64,000 bases of DNA from Acidimicrobiia bacterium (GTDB taxonomy: Bacteria; Acidobacteriota; Terriglobia; Bryobacterales; Bryobacteraceae). Below, piece by piece: positions 18,008-26,690 of the stretch (positions within the stretch are counted from its first letter, which is position 1; every line of letters starts with the position of its first letter). Below the pieces are notes generated by a model, which was not told the DNA's origin, made no database searches, and was given only the letters and a program-made list of their open reading frames with translations. The stretch is from contig VFZE01000009.1 in NCBI GenBank assembly GCA_016871315.1, positions 1 to 64,000 on the forward strand, written 5' to 3'. The translations under genes and the position numbers were made by a program.

Positions 18008-18877
18008 CTATTTCGGGAACATCGCGCGCAGTTCTTCCAGACTGGGGCGCTTGCCGTATTCGCAGAGCTCGAACGATTCGGTGTACTTGACGGTTGCCGC
18101 CTTCTCCTTGCCGTAGCGCGCCGCAAGCGAAGCGCGTGTTTCGTCATTCAGGGGCTGCACGCGCATGTTGGCCAGCCACTTCTTGCGGGCGGCGGCGTCC
18201 TTCGGCACCTCTTGCAAGCGATGGTCGACCCAGGGCAGCCATTCATAGAACTGGGAAGTGTGCGCGTCGAGCCCGTTCACCTTCGTCTCCCAGATATCGT
18301 CTACCGCCACGACGACGTCGGGCCGAAACGGCGCCGGCTTCTGGAAGCCGTCCTGGTAGTAGATAAAGATCGGATTGTCGTGCAGCGGTTCGACGTCGGG
18401 GGTGACGTTCGGCACCACCACCATGTAGGCGGCGTCCTGGACGAGAACGCCGGTGTAGCGGTGGTCGGGATGATAATCGTTGGGGCGCGGCGCGATCACC
18501 ACGTCGGCCATCCATTTGCGGATGGCGCGGATGATCTGCCGGCGCACTTCCAGGTTCGGCGTCAATTCACCGTCGTGGTTGTCGAGCACCTCGTATTCGG
18601 CGATACCGAGCCGTTTGGCCGATTCCTGCGTCTCGAGGTAACGCCGCTTCGCGAGCATGCCGCCACCCATCTCGTGATGGCCCGCGTCGCCGTTGGTCAC
18701 GGACAGGAATTTCACGGCGTGTCCGGCCTTGGCGAATTTCGCCGCCGTGCCGCCGAACTTGATGTCGCAATCATCGGGGTGCGCCCCGATGGCGATGATC
18801 CGCAGCTTCCTATCCTGAGCGGTCAATCCGGCGGCCAGGGCCAGCATAGTGAAGAGGATTACAGTTGCGTGTTTCAT
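18008..18877 (-). CDS. Exported PIG-L family deacetylase
   Basis: A 289-aa protein with a signal peptide (MKHATVILFTMLALAAGLTAQ). The zinc site of the PIG-L/LmbE family is clear: AIGAHPDDCDIKFGG near the start and NDYHPDHRYTG in the middle. Family members remove N-acetyl groups from GlcNAc-containing small molecules; the export signal here suggests a periplasmic sugar or glycoconjugate substrate. AAAGGG sits about 9 nt before the ATG. The gene is divergent from the EEP hydrolase with only 25 bp between start codons, and converges on the Uma2 gene with a 5-bp gap. Confidence 0.92.
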   Translation of the reverse strand: MKHATVILFTMLALAAGLTAQDRKLRIIAIGAHPDDCDIKFGGTAAKFAKAGHAVKFLSVTNGDAGHHEMGGGMLAKRRYLETQESAKRLGIAEYEVLDNHDGELTPNLEVRRQIIRAIRKWMADVVIAPRPNDYHPDHRYTGVLVQDAAYMVVVPNVTPDVEPLHDNPIFIYYQDGFQKPAPFRPDVVVAVDDIWETKVNGLDAHTSQFYEWLPWVDHRLQEVPKDAAARKKWLANMRVQPLNDETRASLAARYGKEKAATVKYTESFELCEYGKRPSLEELRAMFPK

Positions 18878-18890
18878 GAGGTTTGCCCTT

Positions 18891-18896
18891 TAGAAT
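18891..18896 (+). promoter_or_regulatory. -10-like TAGAAT, 6 nt before the EEP gene
   Basis: TAGAAT followed by 6 nt and then ATG 18903, without a Shine-Dalgarno. This is the same leaderless layout as at 17475 and 59876. Confidence 0.5.
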
Positions 18897-18902
18897 ATTA
18901 CT

Positions 18903-20441
18903 ATGCGAGTGGTTCTGCTGTTGCTGGGCCTGCTTGTCTGCTCGTCTGCCCAGGACTACGTCGGCTACCAGCAGCCGCCGCTGTTGAGCTGGGAGGAACT
19001 GCGGCAGATCGGCGAAAAGGACCCGATGCCCAAGGCGCTGGCCGCCAAGGTCGATAGTCTGCTGGCCACGCCTTTTATCTCCAACGAGGCCTATTACGCC
19101 GGAGCGAAGCCCCTGCGCCCTGACTTGCCGCTGCTCGGACCGGGCCTTCGCGCGATGCTGTGGAACATCGAGCGGGGCTTGCGTCTGCAAGATGTCATCA
19201 ACCTGTTCACGGACAAGCAAGCCTTCCTCGCCAAGGCCGACGCCAAGAACGCCACCGCGCTGCTCGACGTCGCCGACCAGGTGGAGTTCATTCGGCAATC
19301 CGACGTGCTGATCCTCAACGAACTCGATTGGGGCATGAAGCGCACCGAATACCGCGAAGTGGTGCGCGAACTGGGCCGCGCGCTGAATATGAACTGGGCC
19401 TTTGCCGTGGAGTTTCTTGAAGTGGATCCCGTGCACCTAGGGACGGAACCTTTCCACGACACCGAAGTCGAGGAGAGCAAGAAACTCCAGGAAATGCTGA
19501 AGGTCGATAAGGAGCGCTTCCGCGGGCTGCACGGCACGGCGGTGCTGTCACGGTATCCGATCCGCTCGGCCAAGGCGCTGCCGTTCCGCATTCAGGGCTA
19601 CGATTGGTATTTCGGCGAGCAGGAGCGTGTTTCGAAGGTGGAAAAGAGCAGGCGCGCCGTTGCGGACAAGGTTTTCCTGGAAACCATCCTCCGGGAAATC
19701 CGCCGTGGCGGGCGGACCATGCTGCTGGTGACACTCGAGGTGCCCGATCTTCCCGAAAAGAGGCTCACGATTGCCGCGCCGCATCTGGAGAACCGCTGCA
19801 AGCCGGAGAAGCGCCGGCAGCAGATGGGGGAAGTTCTGCGGCACCTGGAGAAGATCGACCACCCGGTGATCCTGGCCGGGGACCTGAACACCTCGCTCAC
19901 CGACGCCAAGCCAACCACGGTGAAGCGGGAAATCTACAAGCGCGTGGGCAGTGGGGAATTCTGGGCGCAGCGCGGGTTGAAATGGGCCACCGGCGTCGGA
20001 CTGGCCTATGACGTGGTCACCACCGGCGTCACCAAGGTCAAGAATCTCAACGATCCCACTGCACGCCACGTCCCCATCGTCGCGCCCAATCCAGAAGCTA
20101 AGCTGTTCGAACTGATGCAGGAGTTCCGATTCGACGACCGGGGCACGTTTGATTTCCGAGGTGATCGGAAGCGCTCGCCCGGCTCCGACGCCACGCTCGC
20201 CAACTCCAATCAGCGCGCCCAGAAGGGCTTCGAGGTCACCTACGAAGTGGAGCGGAATATCGGACCCTTCGGCCAGTTCAAGCTGGATTGGCTCTTCGTC
20301 AAGCCGTCGCGCGCGGGGAATTATCTGTTCGCCCCGCACTTCCCGCGCACGCTGCAACAGTTGAACAACAGCTATGAGGAGCGCCTGTCGGACCACCATC
20401 CGATGACCGTCGATCTCCCATTCGCCGAGCCCAGGCTGTGA
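18903..20441 (+). CDS. Exported endonuclease/exonuclease/phosphatase family protein
   Basis: A 512-aa protein with a signal peptide (MRVVLLLLGLLVCSSAQ). EEP-superfamily motifs occur in order: MLWNIERG, LILNELDWGMKRT (metal Glu), GDLNTSLTDAKPT (Asp and Asn) and LSDHHPMTVDLP (catalytic Asp-His) near the C-terminus. It probably hydrolyses phosphodiester or phosphomonoester bonds outside the cytoplasm; nucleic acid and phospholipid substrates are both possible. It is longer than a simple EEP domain, with insertions between the motifs. The gene ends directly against the CotH relic on the opposite strand. Confidence 0.85.
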   Translation: MRVVLLLLGLLVCSSAQDYVGYQQPPLLSWEELRQIGEKDPMPKALAAKVDSLLATPFISNEAYYAGAKPLRPDLPLLGPGLRAMLWNIERGLRLQDVINLFTDKQAFLAKADAKNATALLDVADQVEFIRQSDVLILNELDWGMKRTEYREVVRELGRALNMNWAFAVEFLEVDPVHLGTEPFHDTEVEESKKLQEMLKVDKERFRGLHGTAVLSRYPIRSAKALPFRIQGYDWYFGEQERVSKVEKSRRAVADKVFLETILREIRRGGRTMLLVTLEVPDLPEKRLTIAAPHLENRCKPEKRRQQMGEVLRHLEKIDHPVILAGDLNTSLTDAKPTTVKREIYKRVGSGEFWAQRGLKWATGVGLAYDVVTTGVTKVKNLNDPTARHVPIVAPNPEAKLFELMQEFRFDDRGTFDFRGDRKRSPGSDATLANSNQRAQKGFEVTYEVERNIGPFGQFKLDWLFVKPSRAGNYLFAPHFPRTLQQLNNSYEERLSDHHPMTVDLPFAEPRL

Positions 20442-20754
20442 CGGAAATCTACGTCAAAGTGACTCCAGGGAGTCCGCAGCGTTTCATTGGCGTCGTGCGG
20501 GGAGAGGTGGAAGCGGCCCTTGGCGTCCAGATAGAGGCTGTAGTCACTGGCGCGGGTCCAGTAGGTGCATTATTGATGAGCGGCTTGTCCACCGCCAGGA
20601 ACTTCAGCGCGCCGTCAACGTCCAACACCGGTTCCAGCGCTTCTTCCCGCTTGCCGGGAGGCGTCTGGTTAAGAATGCGGCACAGGTTGATCAGCGCCGT
20701 CCAGGAATTGGGCTCGTGTTTGGAAACGATGCGGTAGATCTGCTTATCAGGGTG
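20442..20754 (-). pseudogene. CotH-family fragment with frameshift
   Basis: Minus-strand translation from about 20754 gives PDKQIYRIVSKHEPNSWTAL, then ILNQTPPGKREE and PVLDVDGALKFLAVDKPLIN. After a one-base shift near 20561-20572 it continues YWTRASDYSLYLDAKGRF and HLSPHDANETLR. In order these match the central part of CotH kinase-like proteins (DxDGALKFLA, INNDGYWTRASDY, HDxNE). The N-terminal part is missing; in frame, unrelated-looking sequence continues to a TGA near 20850. The C-terminal part stops where the EEP gene begins. This explains most of the apparently empty 20.4-20.8 kb stretch. Intact CotH proteins phosphorylate surface proteins; this copy cannot. Confidence 0.75.
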
Positions 20755-20989
20755 CAGGAATTCGCGCGCCGATTGGCGGACTCCGACGGCCTGCGCCGGG
20801 CTTACCAGGCATTTGATCTCGCTTGCGAAACCAAACCGGGAGAGAACTCACGAGAGCTAAGATTGCTCCGGGAACCGCAAGGTTATTAGAGAATCAAAGG
20901 TTTAACGCCGTTTTTACATAACCGGCCCGGCTTGTCTAGTTCCGCTGCGAAGCCAATATCCGGTAGACTGCTTGCTGGAACCCTAATTC
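20755..20989. other. Non-coding stretch before the fad operon
   Basis: No gene was recognised. The part near 20755-20830 may be more of the decayed CotH locus. A TAGACT box at 20964-20969 could be the -10 of the fad operon promoter, giving a short leader; no good -35 was seen. There is no obvious FadR-type palindrome by eye. Confidence 0.4.
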
Positions 20990-23323
20990 ATGAGAACCAT
21001 TCGACGCGTCGCCGTGTTGGGGGCCGGCACGATGGGCTCGCGCATCGCCGCCCATTTCGCCAATGCCGGGATCCCGTCGCTCCTCATCGACATCGTAGTG
21101 CCCAATTCCCCGGACCGCAATGCGGCCGCGAAAAAGGGGATCGAGGCGGCGGTGAAACAGCGCCCCACCGCCTTTTTCCATGAAAGCGGTGTCAGCCTGG
21201 TCCAGCCCGGGAACTTTGAGGATGACTTGGCGGAGATCGCCGGATGCGACTGGGTGATCGAGGCGGTGACGGAGAACCTGGAGATCAAGCGCGGTATCTG
21301 GAAGCGGGCCTCGGAGCACGCGGCGCCGGATGCGATTCTTTCCACCAACACCAGCGGGATTCCGCTCGCGCGCATCTCGGAAGGCTTCCCACCGGAGTTC
21401 ACCGCGCGGTTCCTCGGCACGCACTTCTTCAATCCGCCGCGCTACTTGCACCTGGTGGAGATCATCCCCACCGCAACGACCGATCCTGAGTTGCTCGGCT
21501 TTGTCAGCGCCTTCTGCGACCGCAGGCTCGGCAAGGGCGTCGTGCTGTGCAAGGACACGCCAAACTTCATCGCCAACCGCATCGGCAGTTTCTTCGGCGG
21601 CACGGTGCACAAGATCACGATCGAGGACGGCTACACCGTCGAGGAGGTGGACGCGCTCACCGGGCCGCTGATCGGTCTGCCGAAATCGGCCAGCTTCCGC
21701 CTGCTCGACATCGTCGGTCTGGATGTGTGGGCCTATGTCGGCAAGAACCTCTACGAGGCAACGCCGGAAGATCCCTGGCGCGACCGCTTCCTGCCGCCCG
21801 CCTTTTTGAACGACATGCTCGGCAAGGGCATGCTCGGCGAGAAAACGGGTAAAGGTTTTTACCGCCGCGTCGGCAAGGGCGCTGATAAGACAATCGAGGC
21901 GTTGGATCTCAAGACGCTCGAGTATCACCCGTCAAAAAAGGCCAGCTTCCCCTCGGTGGAGCAGGCGCGCGGCATTGAGCCGCTTGCCAAGCGCCTTCAG
22001 GCGCTGGTCTCGGCCCACGATCGCGCCGGGACATTTCTCTGGAAATTGTTCTCGGACCTTTTCCTTTATTCCGCCGACCGCGTTCCGGAGATCTCGGACC
22101 GCATCGTTGAAATCGACCGCGCCATGCGCTGGGGCTACGCCAACACGCTGGGCCCGTTCGAGCTGTGGGATGGGCTGGGCTTCCAAGACACGGCGCGGCG
22201 CATGGAAGCCGAAGGCCGCGCGCTGCCGGCGAACATCGTGCGGATGCTTGAAACCGGAGCCGAATCCTTCTACCGGCCGGCCGATCACGACCGCATCCCG
22301 CATACCGAATACTTCGACTTCGGACGGAACGAATATGAGCAGATGACCTCGCGCCCCGGCATGCTCGTGCTGTCGGACATCCAGCGCGCCGGAGGGCTCG
22401 TCAAGTCCAACAACGGCGCCTCGCTGATCGATCTGGGCGATGGCGTGCTGTGCCTGGAGTTCCACTCGAAGATGAACTCGCTTGGGGAAGACATCATCGC
22501 GCTGATGTATGAGGCGGTAGAGGAGACATCGCGGAACTGGCAGGCGCTGGTGGTTGCCAACCAGGCGCCGGACTTTTCGGTCGGCGCCAACCTGATGATG
22601 CTGCTGCTGGCCGCGCAGGAAGGCGAATGGGACGAGCTGAGCATGACCGTCAACCGCTTCCAGCAGGCCTGCATGGCGCTGAAGTGTTCGCCCAAGCCTG
22701 TTGTGGCGGCGCCGTTCGCGCGCACCTTCGCCGGCGGCTGCGAGATCGTGCTGCATTGCGCGCATGTGCAGGCGTCGGCCGAGCTGTACATGGGCCTGGT
22801 GGAGGTGGGCGTCGGTCTGATTCCCGCCGGCGGCGGCTGCAAGGAGATGCTGCTGCGGCTGAAGGAGCCGCGGCGCGCGTTTGAATTGATCGGCTACGCG
22901 AAGGTTTCCACGAGCGCCGAGGAGGCGCGCAAGCTGCGGATGCTGACGCTCAGCGACGGCGTCACGATGAATCCGGAGCGGCTGGCGGGCGATGCCAAGG
23001 ACGCCGCGTTGAAACTGGTGAAGACCTACGTCCCGCACGCGCCGCTGGCCGCCATCCCGGTCACCGGCGAAAGCGGCTTCGCATTCATGAAGATGGGCGC
23101 CTGGATGGCGCGGCAGGGCGAATACATTACCGACCACGATATGTTGATCGCCGAAAAGCTCGCCAATGTGCTGAGCGGCGGCCGGCTGACCGGCTCGCAA
23201 ACCGTATCCGAGCAGTATCTGCTGGACCTGGAGCGGGAGGCGTTTCTCAGCCTCTGCGGCCATCCGAAAACGCAGCAGCGCATCCAGCACATGCTCAAGA
23301 CCGGGAAACCATTGAGGAATTAG
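20990..23323 (+). CDS. fadN: 3-hydroxyacyl-CoA dehydrogenase / enoyl-CoA hydratase (FadN type)
   Basis: A 777-aa bifunctional beta-oxidation enzyme that hydrates 2-enoyl-CoA and oxidises the resulting 3-hydroxyacyl-CoA with NAD. The N-terminus carries the NAD-binding loop VAVLGAGTMGSRIAAHFANAG, then FLGTHFFNPPRYLHLVEIIP and a 3HCDH C-domain (GEKTGKGFYRR). The crotonase part follows from about residue 470 (FARTFAGGCEIVLHC, MGLVEVGVGLIPAGGG). The dehydrogenase-first order is that of Bacillus FadN and the reverse of E. coli FadB. It is the first gene of a fadN-fadA-fadE operon, 2 bp before the thiolase. Confidence 0.93.
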   Translation: MRTIRRVAVLGAGTMGSRIAAHFANAGIPSLLIDIVVPNSPDRNAAAKKGIEAAVKQRPTAFFHESGVSLVQPGNFEDDLAEIAGCDWVIEAVTENLEIKRGIWKRASEHAAPDAILSTNTSGIPLARISEGFPPEFTARFLGTHFFNPPRYLHLVEIIPTATTDPELLGFVSAFCDRRLGKGVVLCKDTPNFIANRIGSFFGGTVHKITIEDGYTVEEVDALTGPLIGLPKSASFRLLDIVGLDVWAYVGKNLYEATPEDPWRDRFLPPAFLNDMLGKGMLGEKTGKGFYRRVGKGADKTIEALDLKTLEYHPSKKASFPSVEQARGIEPLAKRLQALVSAHDRAGTFLWKLFSDLFLYSADRVPEISDRIVEIDRAMRWGYANTLGPFELWDGLGFQDTARRMEAEGRALPANIVRMLETGAESFYRPADHDRIPHTEYFDFGRNEYEQMTSRPGMLVLSDIQRAGGLVKSNNGASLIDLGDGVLCLEFHSKMNSLGEDIIALMYEAVEETSRNWQALVVANQAPDFSVGANLMMLLLAAQEGEWDELSMTVNRFQQACMALKCSPKPVVAAPFARTFAGGCEIVLHCAHVQASAELYMGLVEVGVGLIPAGGGCKEMLLRLKEPRRAFELIGYAKVSTSAEEARKLRMLTLSDGVTMNPERLAGDAKDAALKLVKTYVPHAPLAAIPVTGESGFAFMKMGAWMARQGEYITDHDMLIAEKLANVLSGGRLTGSQTVSEQYLLDLEREAFLSLCGHPKTQQRIQHMLKTGKPLRN

Positions 23324-23325
23324 TC

Positions 23326-24501
23326 ATGCAAGAAGCTGTCATTGTCGATTGTCTGCGCACGGCGGTGGGAAAGGCCGGCCGCGGAGCGCTGCAGAACACG
23401 CGGCCGGACGATCTGGCCGCCACCGTGATCCGCGCGCTGATGGAAAAGTATCCGCAGGTGCCGGCCGATGAAGTGGACGACGTGATCCTCGGTTGCGCGA
23501 TGCCGGAAGCCGAATCGGGCATGAACATGGCGCGCGTGGCGTCGTTGCGCGCCGGGCTGCCGGACCTGGTCCCGGCGGTCACCGTTAACCGCTTTTGCTC
23601 CTCGGGATTGCAATCGATCGCGATGGCGGCGGAGAAGATCCGCTCCGGCGGCGCGCATATCGTCATCGCCGGCGGCAGTGAATCGATGAGCATGCTGCCG
23701 ATGAGCGGGCACAAGCCGGCGCCCAATCCATGGATGGTGGATCATCGTCCGGAGATCTACATCAACATGGGGCTGACGGCGGAGAATCTGCGGCTCAAAT
23801 ATGAGATCCCGCGCGAGCGGCAGGACGAGTTCAGCTTCCGCAGCCACTCCCGGGCGCTGGCCGCGCAGGCGCAAGGCCACTTTGACGAGGAGATTGTGCC
23901 GGTGGTGGTGGAATCCACCACGCTCACCAACGGCAAGCCGCGCACCGAGAAAGCCGTTTTCCAGAAGGATGAAGGTCCGCGCGCCGATACCTCGATCGAA
24001 GCGCTGAGCAAACTGAAGCCGGTGTTTCATGCCAGCGGCACGGTGACGGCGGGCAACTCCTCGCAAACCTCCGACGGCGCCGCCGCGGCGCTGGTGATGT
24101 CGGAGAGAAAAGCACGCTCGCTGGGGCTAAAGCCGCGCGCACGATTCGTCAGCTTCGCCGTGGGGGGGGTGCCGCCGGAGATCATGGGCATCGGTCCGGT
24201 GGTGGCCATTCCGAAGGCGCTCGCGCTGGCGGGACGGAAGCTGGATGAGATGGGCGTCATCGAGCTGAATGAGGCCTTCTCCGTGCAGGCGCTGGCCGTG
24301 ATCCAGCAGGCCGGACTTGATATCGAGAAAGTGAACGTGAATGGAGGGGCCGTCGCGCTGGGGCATCCGCTGGGCTGCACCGGGGCAAAACTCACGGCCA
24401 CGATGCTGAGGGAAATGGAGCGCCGCAAGGCCCGCTATGGCATGGTCACCATGTGCATCGGCGGCGGGCAGGGCGCTGCTGGAATTTTCGAGCTGATGTA
24501 A
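23326..24501 (+). CDS. fadA: Acetyl-CoA C-acyltransferase (thiolase)
   Basis: A 391-aa thiolase that cleaves 3-ketoacyl-CoA with CoA in the last step of beta-oxidation. The nucleophile Cys is in NRFCSSGLQSIAMAAEKI, the His is in NGGAVALGHPLGCTGAKL and the second Cys is in MVTMCIGGGQGAAGIFE. The N-terminus (AVIVDCLRTAVGKAGRG) is typical. A GAGG site precedes the ATG. Its place between fadN and fadE supports a degradative rather than biosynthetic thiolase. Confidence 0.95.
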   Translation: MQEAVIVDCLRTAVGKAGRGALQNTRPDDLAATVIRALMEKYPQVPADEVDDVILGCAMPEAESGMNMARVASLRAGLPDLVPAVTVNRFCSSGLQSIAMAAEKIRSGGAHIVIAGGSESMSMLPMSGHKPAPNPWMVDHRPEIYINMGLTAENLRLKYEIPRERQDEFSFRSHSRALAAQAQGHFDEEIVPVVVESTTLTNGKPRTEKAVFQKDEGPRADTSIEALSKLKPVFHASGTVTAGNSSQTSDGAAAALVMSERKARSLGLKPRARFVSFAVGGVPPEIMGIGPVVAIPKALALAGRKLDEMGVIELNEAFSVQALAVIQQAGLDIEKVNVNGGAVALGHPLGCTGAKLTATMLREMERRKARYGMVTMCIGGGQGAAGIFELM

Positions 24502-24511
24502 GGAAACAACC

Positions 24512-26248
24512 ATGGCTACAACCACTGCAACATTGCCAACCACCAAGGGCGGCGGATTCCTGCTGGAAGCCGCCACGCCGGAAAACGTCTTTACTCCGGA
24601 GGATTTCACCGAAGAGCACCGCGACATCGCGCGCGCCACCGATGAGTTTTTCCGCAAGGAGGTGGAGCCGAACCTGGAAGCGATTCAGCACCAGGAGCCG
24701 GGCGTCGCCGTCGGCATTCTGAAGAAGTCGGCCGAGTTGGGCCTGACCGCGGTCGTGGTGCCGGAGCAGTACGGCGGCATGGGCATGGACCTGACTTCGG
24801 CGATGATCGTGGCCGAGCAGCTCGCCCGCGACGGCTCTTATTCGGGCTGGCATGGCGCGCACTCCGGCATCGGCACGCTGCCGCTGCTGCTGTTCGGTAC
24901 CGAAGAGCAGAAGCAGAAGTACCTGCCGCGGCTGGCGAGCGCGGAGCTGGTGGGCGCATACTGCCTGTCGGAGCCGCAGGCCGGCTCTGACGCAATGAAC
25001 ATCCAGACCCGCGCCGATCTTTCCGAAGACGGCACGCACTACGTGCTCAACGGACAGAAGATGTGGATCACGAACGGCGGCGGAGCGGACCTCTACACGG
25101 TCTTCGCCAAGATCGGCGGTGAGCAGTTCTCCGCGTTCCTGGTGGAGCGGGCCTGGCCCGGCGTATCGCCCGGGGCCGAAGAAAAGAAGATGGGCATCAA
25201 GGGTTCCTCCACGACGGCGGTATACCTGGACAACGTCAAGGTGCCGAAGGAAAACCTACTGGGCGAGATCGGACGTGGCCACATTATCGCGTTCAACATT
25301 TTGAATCTCGGCCGGCTGAAGCTGGGGCCTGGCACCGTCGGCGGCTGCAAGAACCTGATCGCCGTTTCGCTCAAGTACGCCAAGGAGCGCAAGGCGTTCG
25401 GCAAGTCGATCGCGGAATTCGGCATGATCCAGCACAAGCTGGCCGAGATGGCCATACGCACTTTCGCCTCCGAGACGATGAGCTACCGCGTATCGGGGCT
25501 GATCGAGAGCCACATAGAATCGGACGAGCCCGCTTCCGTCATGAAGGCGGCCGAGGAGTTCGCGGCCGAATGCAGCTACGTGAAGGTGTTCGCGAGCGAA
25601 ACGCTGGACTACGTGAGCGATGAAGGCGTGCAGATTCACGGGGGCTACGGCTACCATCAGGACTACGTGGTGGAGCGCGCTTATCGCGATTCGCGCATCA
25701 ACCGGATATTTGAAGGAACCAACGAGATCAACCGCATGCTCGCCACGGGCATGCTGCTGAAGCGAGCCCAGAAGGGGCGGCTTGGTTTGGTGGAGGCGGT
25801 CAAGGCGCTGCAAGGTGAGATCCTGAGCGGTCCCACGCCGGGTTTGAGCGCGGTGGAGGGAGCCAAGAAGGCCGCGCTGTTGGCACTCGGCATTGCATAC
25901 CAAAAGTATCTGACCGATCTGGAGAACCAGCAGGAGATCCTAGCGGCCATCACCGACATCGCGATGAACGCCTTCGCGATGGAGTCTGTGGAGCTGCGGT
26001 CGAAGAAGCTGGCCGCATCGGGCAAAGGGGAAAACGCCGCCGATATGTGCGCCGTGTTCCTGGACGAGGCGATGGAGATGGTGGCCTCCGCCGCGCGCAC
26101 GGTGCTGGCCGCCTGCTCGGAAGGCGATGCCCTGCGCACCAATCTCGCGATTCTGCGCCGGTTCACCAAGAACGATGCCGTGGACACGGTGGCCTTACGC
26201 CGCCGCATCGCGGCCCGGCTGCTGGCGGCTGAAAAATACATTGTCTGA
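24512..26248 (+). CDS. fadE: Acyl-CoA dehydrogenase (FadE of the fadNAE type)
   Basis: A 578-aa FAD enzyme that makes the 2-enoyl bond in fatty acyl-CoA. Visible motifs include AYCLSEPQAGSDAMNIQTRA, MWITNGGGADLYTVFAK, GIKGSSTTAVYLDNVKVP and IHGGYGYHQDYVVERAYRDS, followed by INRIFEGTNEINRM. The N-terminal extension and the C-terminal helical part (ENAADMCAVFLDEAMEM) match the long FadE type found with FadN and FadA. AAGGAAA lies before the ATG. Its stop overlaps the start of the small kinase gene. Confidence 0.94.
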   Translation: MATTTATLPTTKGGGFLLEAATPENVFTPEDFTEEHRDIARATDEFFRKEVEPNLEAIQHQEPGVAVGILKKSAELGLTAVVVPEQYGGMGMDLTSAMIVAEQLARDGSYSGWHGAHSGIGTLPLLLFGTEEQKQKYLPRLASAELVGAYCLSEPQAGSDAMNIQTRADLSEDGTHYVLNGQKMWITNGGGADLYTVFAKIGGEQFSAFLVERAWPGVSPGAEEKKMGIKGSSTTAVYLDNVKVPKENLLGEIGRGHIIAFNILNLGRLKLGPGTVGGCKNLIAVSLKYAKERKAFGKSIAEFGMIQHKLAEMAIRTFASETMSYRVSGLIESHIESDEPASVMKAAEEFAAECSYVKVFASETLDYVSDEGVQIHGGYGYHQDYVVERAYRDSRINRIFEGTNEINRMLATGMLLKRAQKGRLGLVEAVKALQGEILSGPTPGLSAVEGAKKAALLALGIAYQKYLTDLENQQEILAAITDIAMNAFAMESVELRSKKLAASGKGENAADMCAVFLDEAMEMVASAARTVLAACSEGDALRTNLAILRRFTKNDAVDTVALRRRIAARLLAAEKYIV

Positions 26249-26690
26249 AGAGGCGCGCATCGTGGTGTGCGTGGGCTTGCCTGGTTCGGGCAAGTCGACC
26301 TGGCTCGCGCGCCGCGGGCTTCCCACGATCAGCTCCGACGCCATGCGGCAGATGCTGGCCGATGACATCACCAACCAGGACATCCACCGGCAGGTGTTCC
26401 ACGCCGTGCGCTACATGGTTCGGGAACGGCTGAAACTGGGCCGCCCTGTCACCTATGTCGACGCGACGCATCTCACGCCGAGCGAACGCAAGCCCTATCT
26501 CGAGATCGGCCGCAACGATGGCTGCCGCGTGGAGGCGCTGTTTTTCGATGTGCCGGTGGAGGTTTGTCAGAAACGCAACCGCAAGCGCGGCCGCGTGGTG
26601 CCGCCGGAGGTAATTGAGCGCATGGCGGCGAAGCTCGTCAAGCCCACGCGGCGCGAGGGCTTCTTCAAGGTGACGGCCGTTCGCGCGTAA
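26241..26690 (+). CDS. Small P-loop kinase (polynucleotide-kinase-like, AAA_33)
   Basis: 149 aa from TTG 26241, which overlaps the fadE stop by 8 bp. The Walker A motif VCVGLPGSGKSTW is near the N-terminus, followed by ISSDAMRQMLADD, VTYVDATHLTPSERK and FFDVPVEVCQKRNRKRGRVV, the order seen in T4-Pnk-like 5'-kinases and related small-molecule kinases. The substrate (RNA/DNA end or a metabolite) cannot be told. Its tight coupling to a beta-oxidation operon is odd and may be passive. The C-terminus overlaps the end of the convergent MFS gene by 26 bp. Confidence 0.82.
   Translation: MSEEARIVVCVGLPGSGKSTWLARRGLPTISSDAMRQMLADDITNQDIHRQVFHAVRYMVRERLKLGRPVTYVDATHLTPSERKPYLEIGRNDGCRVEALFFDVPVEVCQKRNRKRGRVVPPEVIERMAAKLVKPTRREGFFKVTAVRA

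Noticed and set aside
20438-20737. A 99-codon plus-strand frame overlapping the EEP stop
   Set aside because: The opposite strand here encodes CotH motifs in the right order; the plus frame has no recognisable features.
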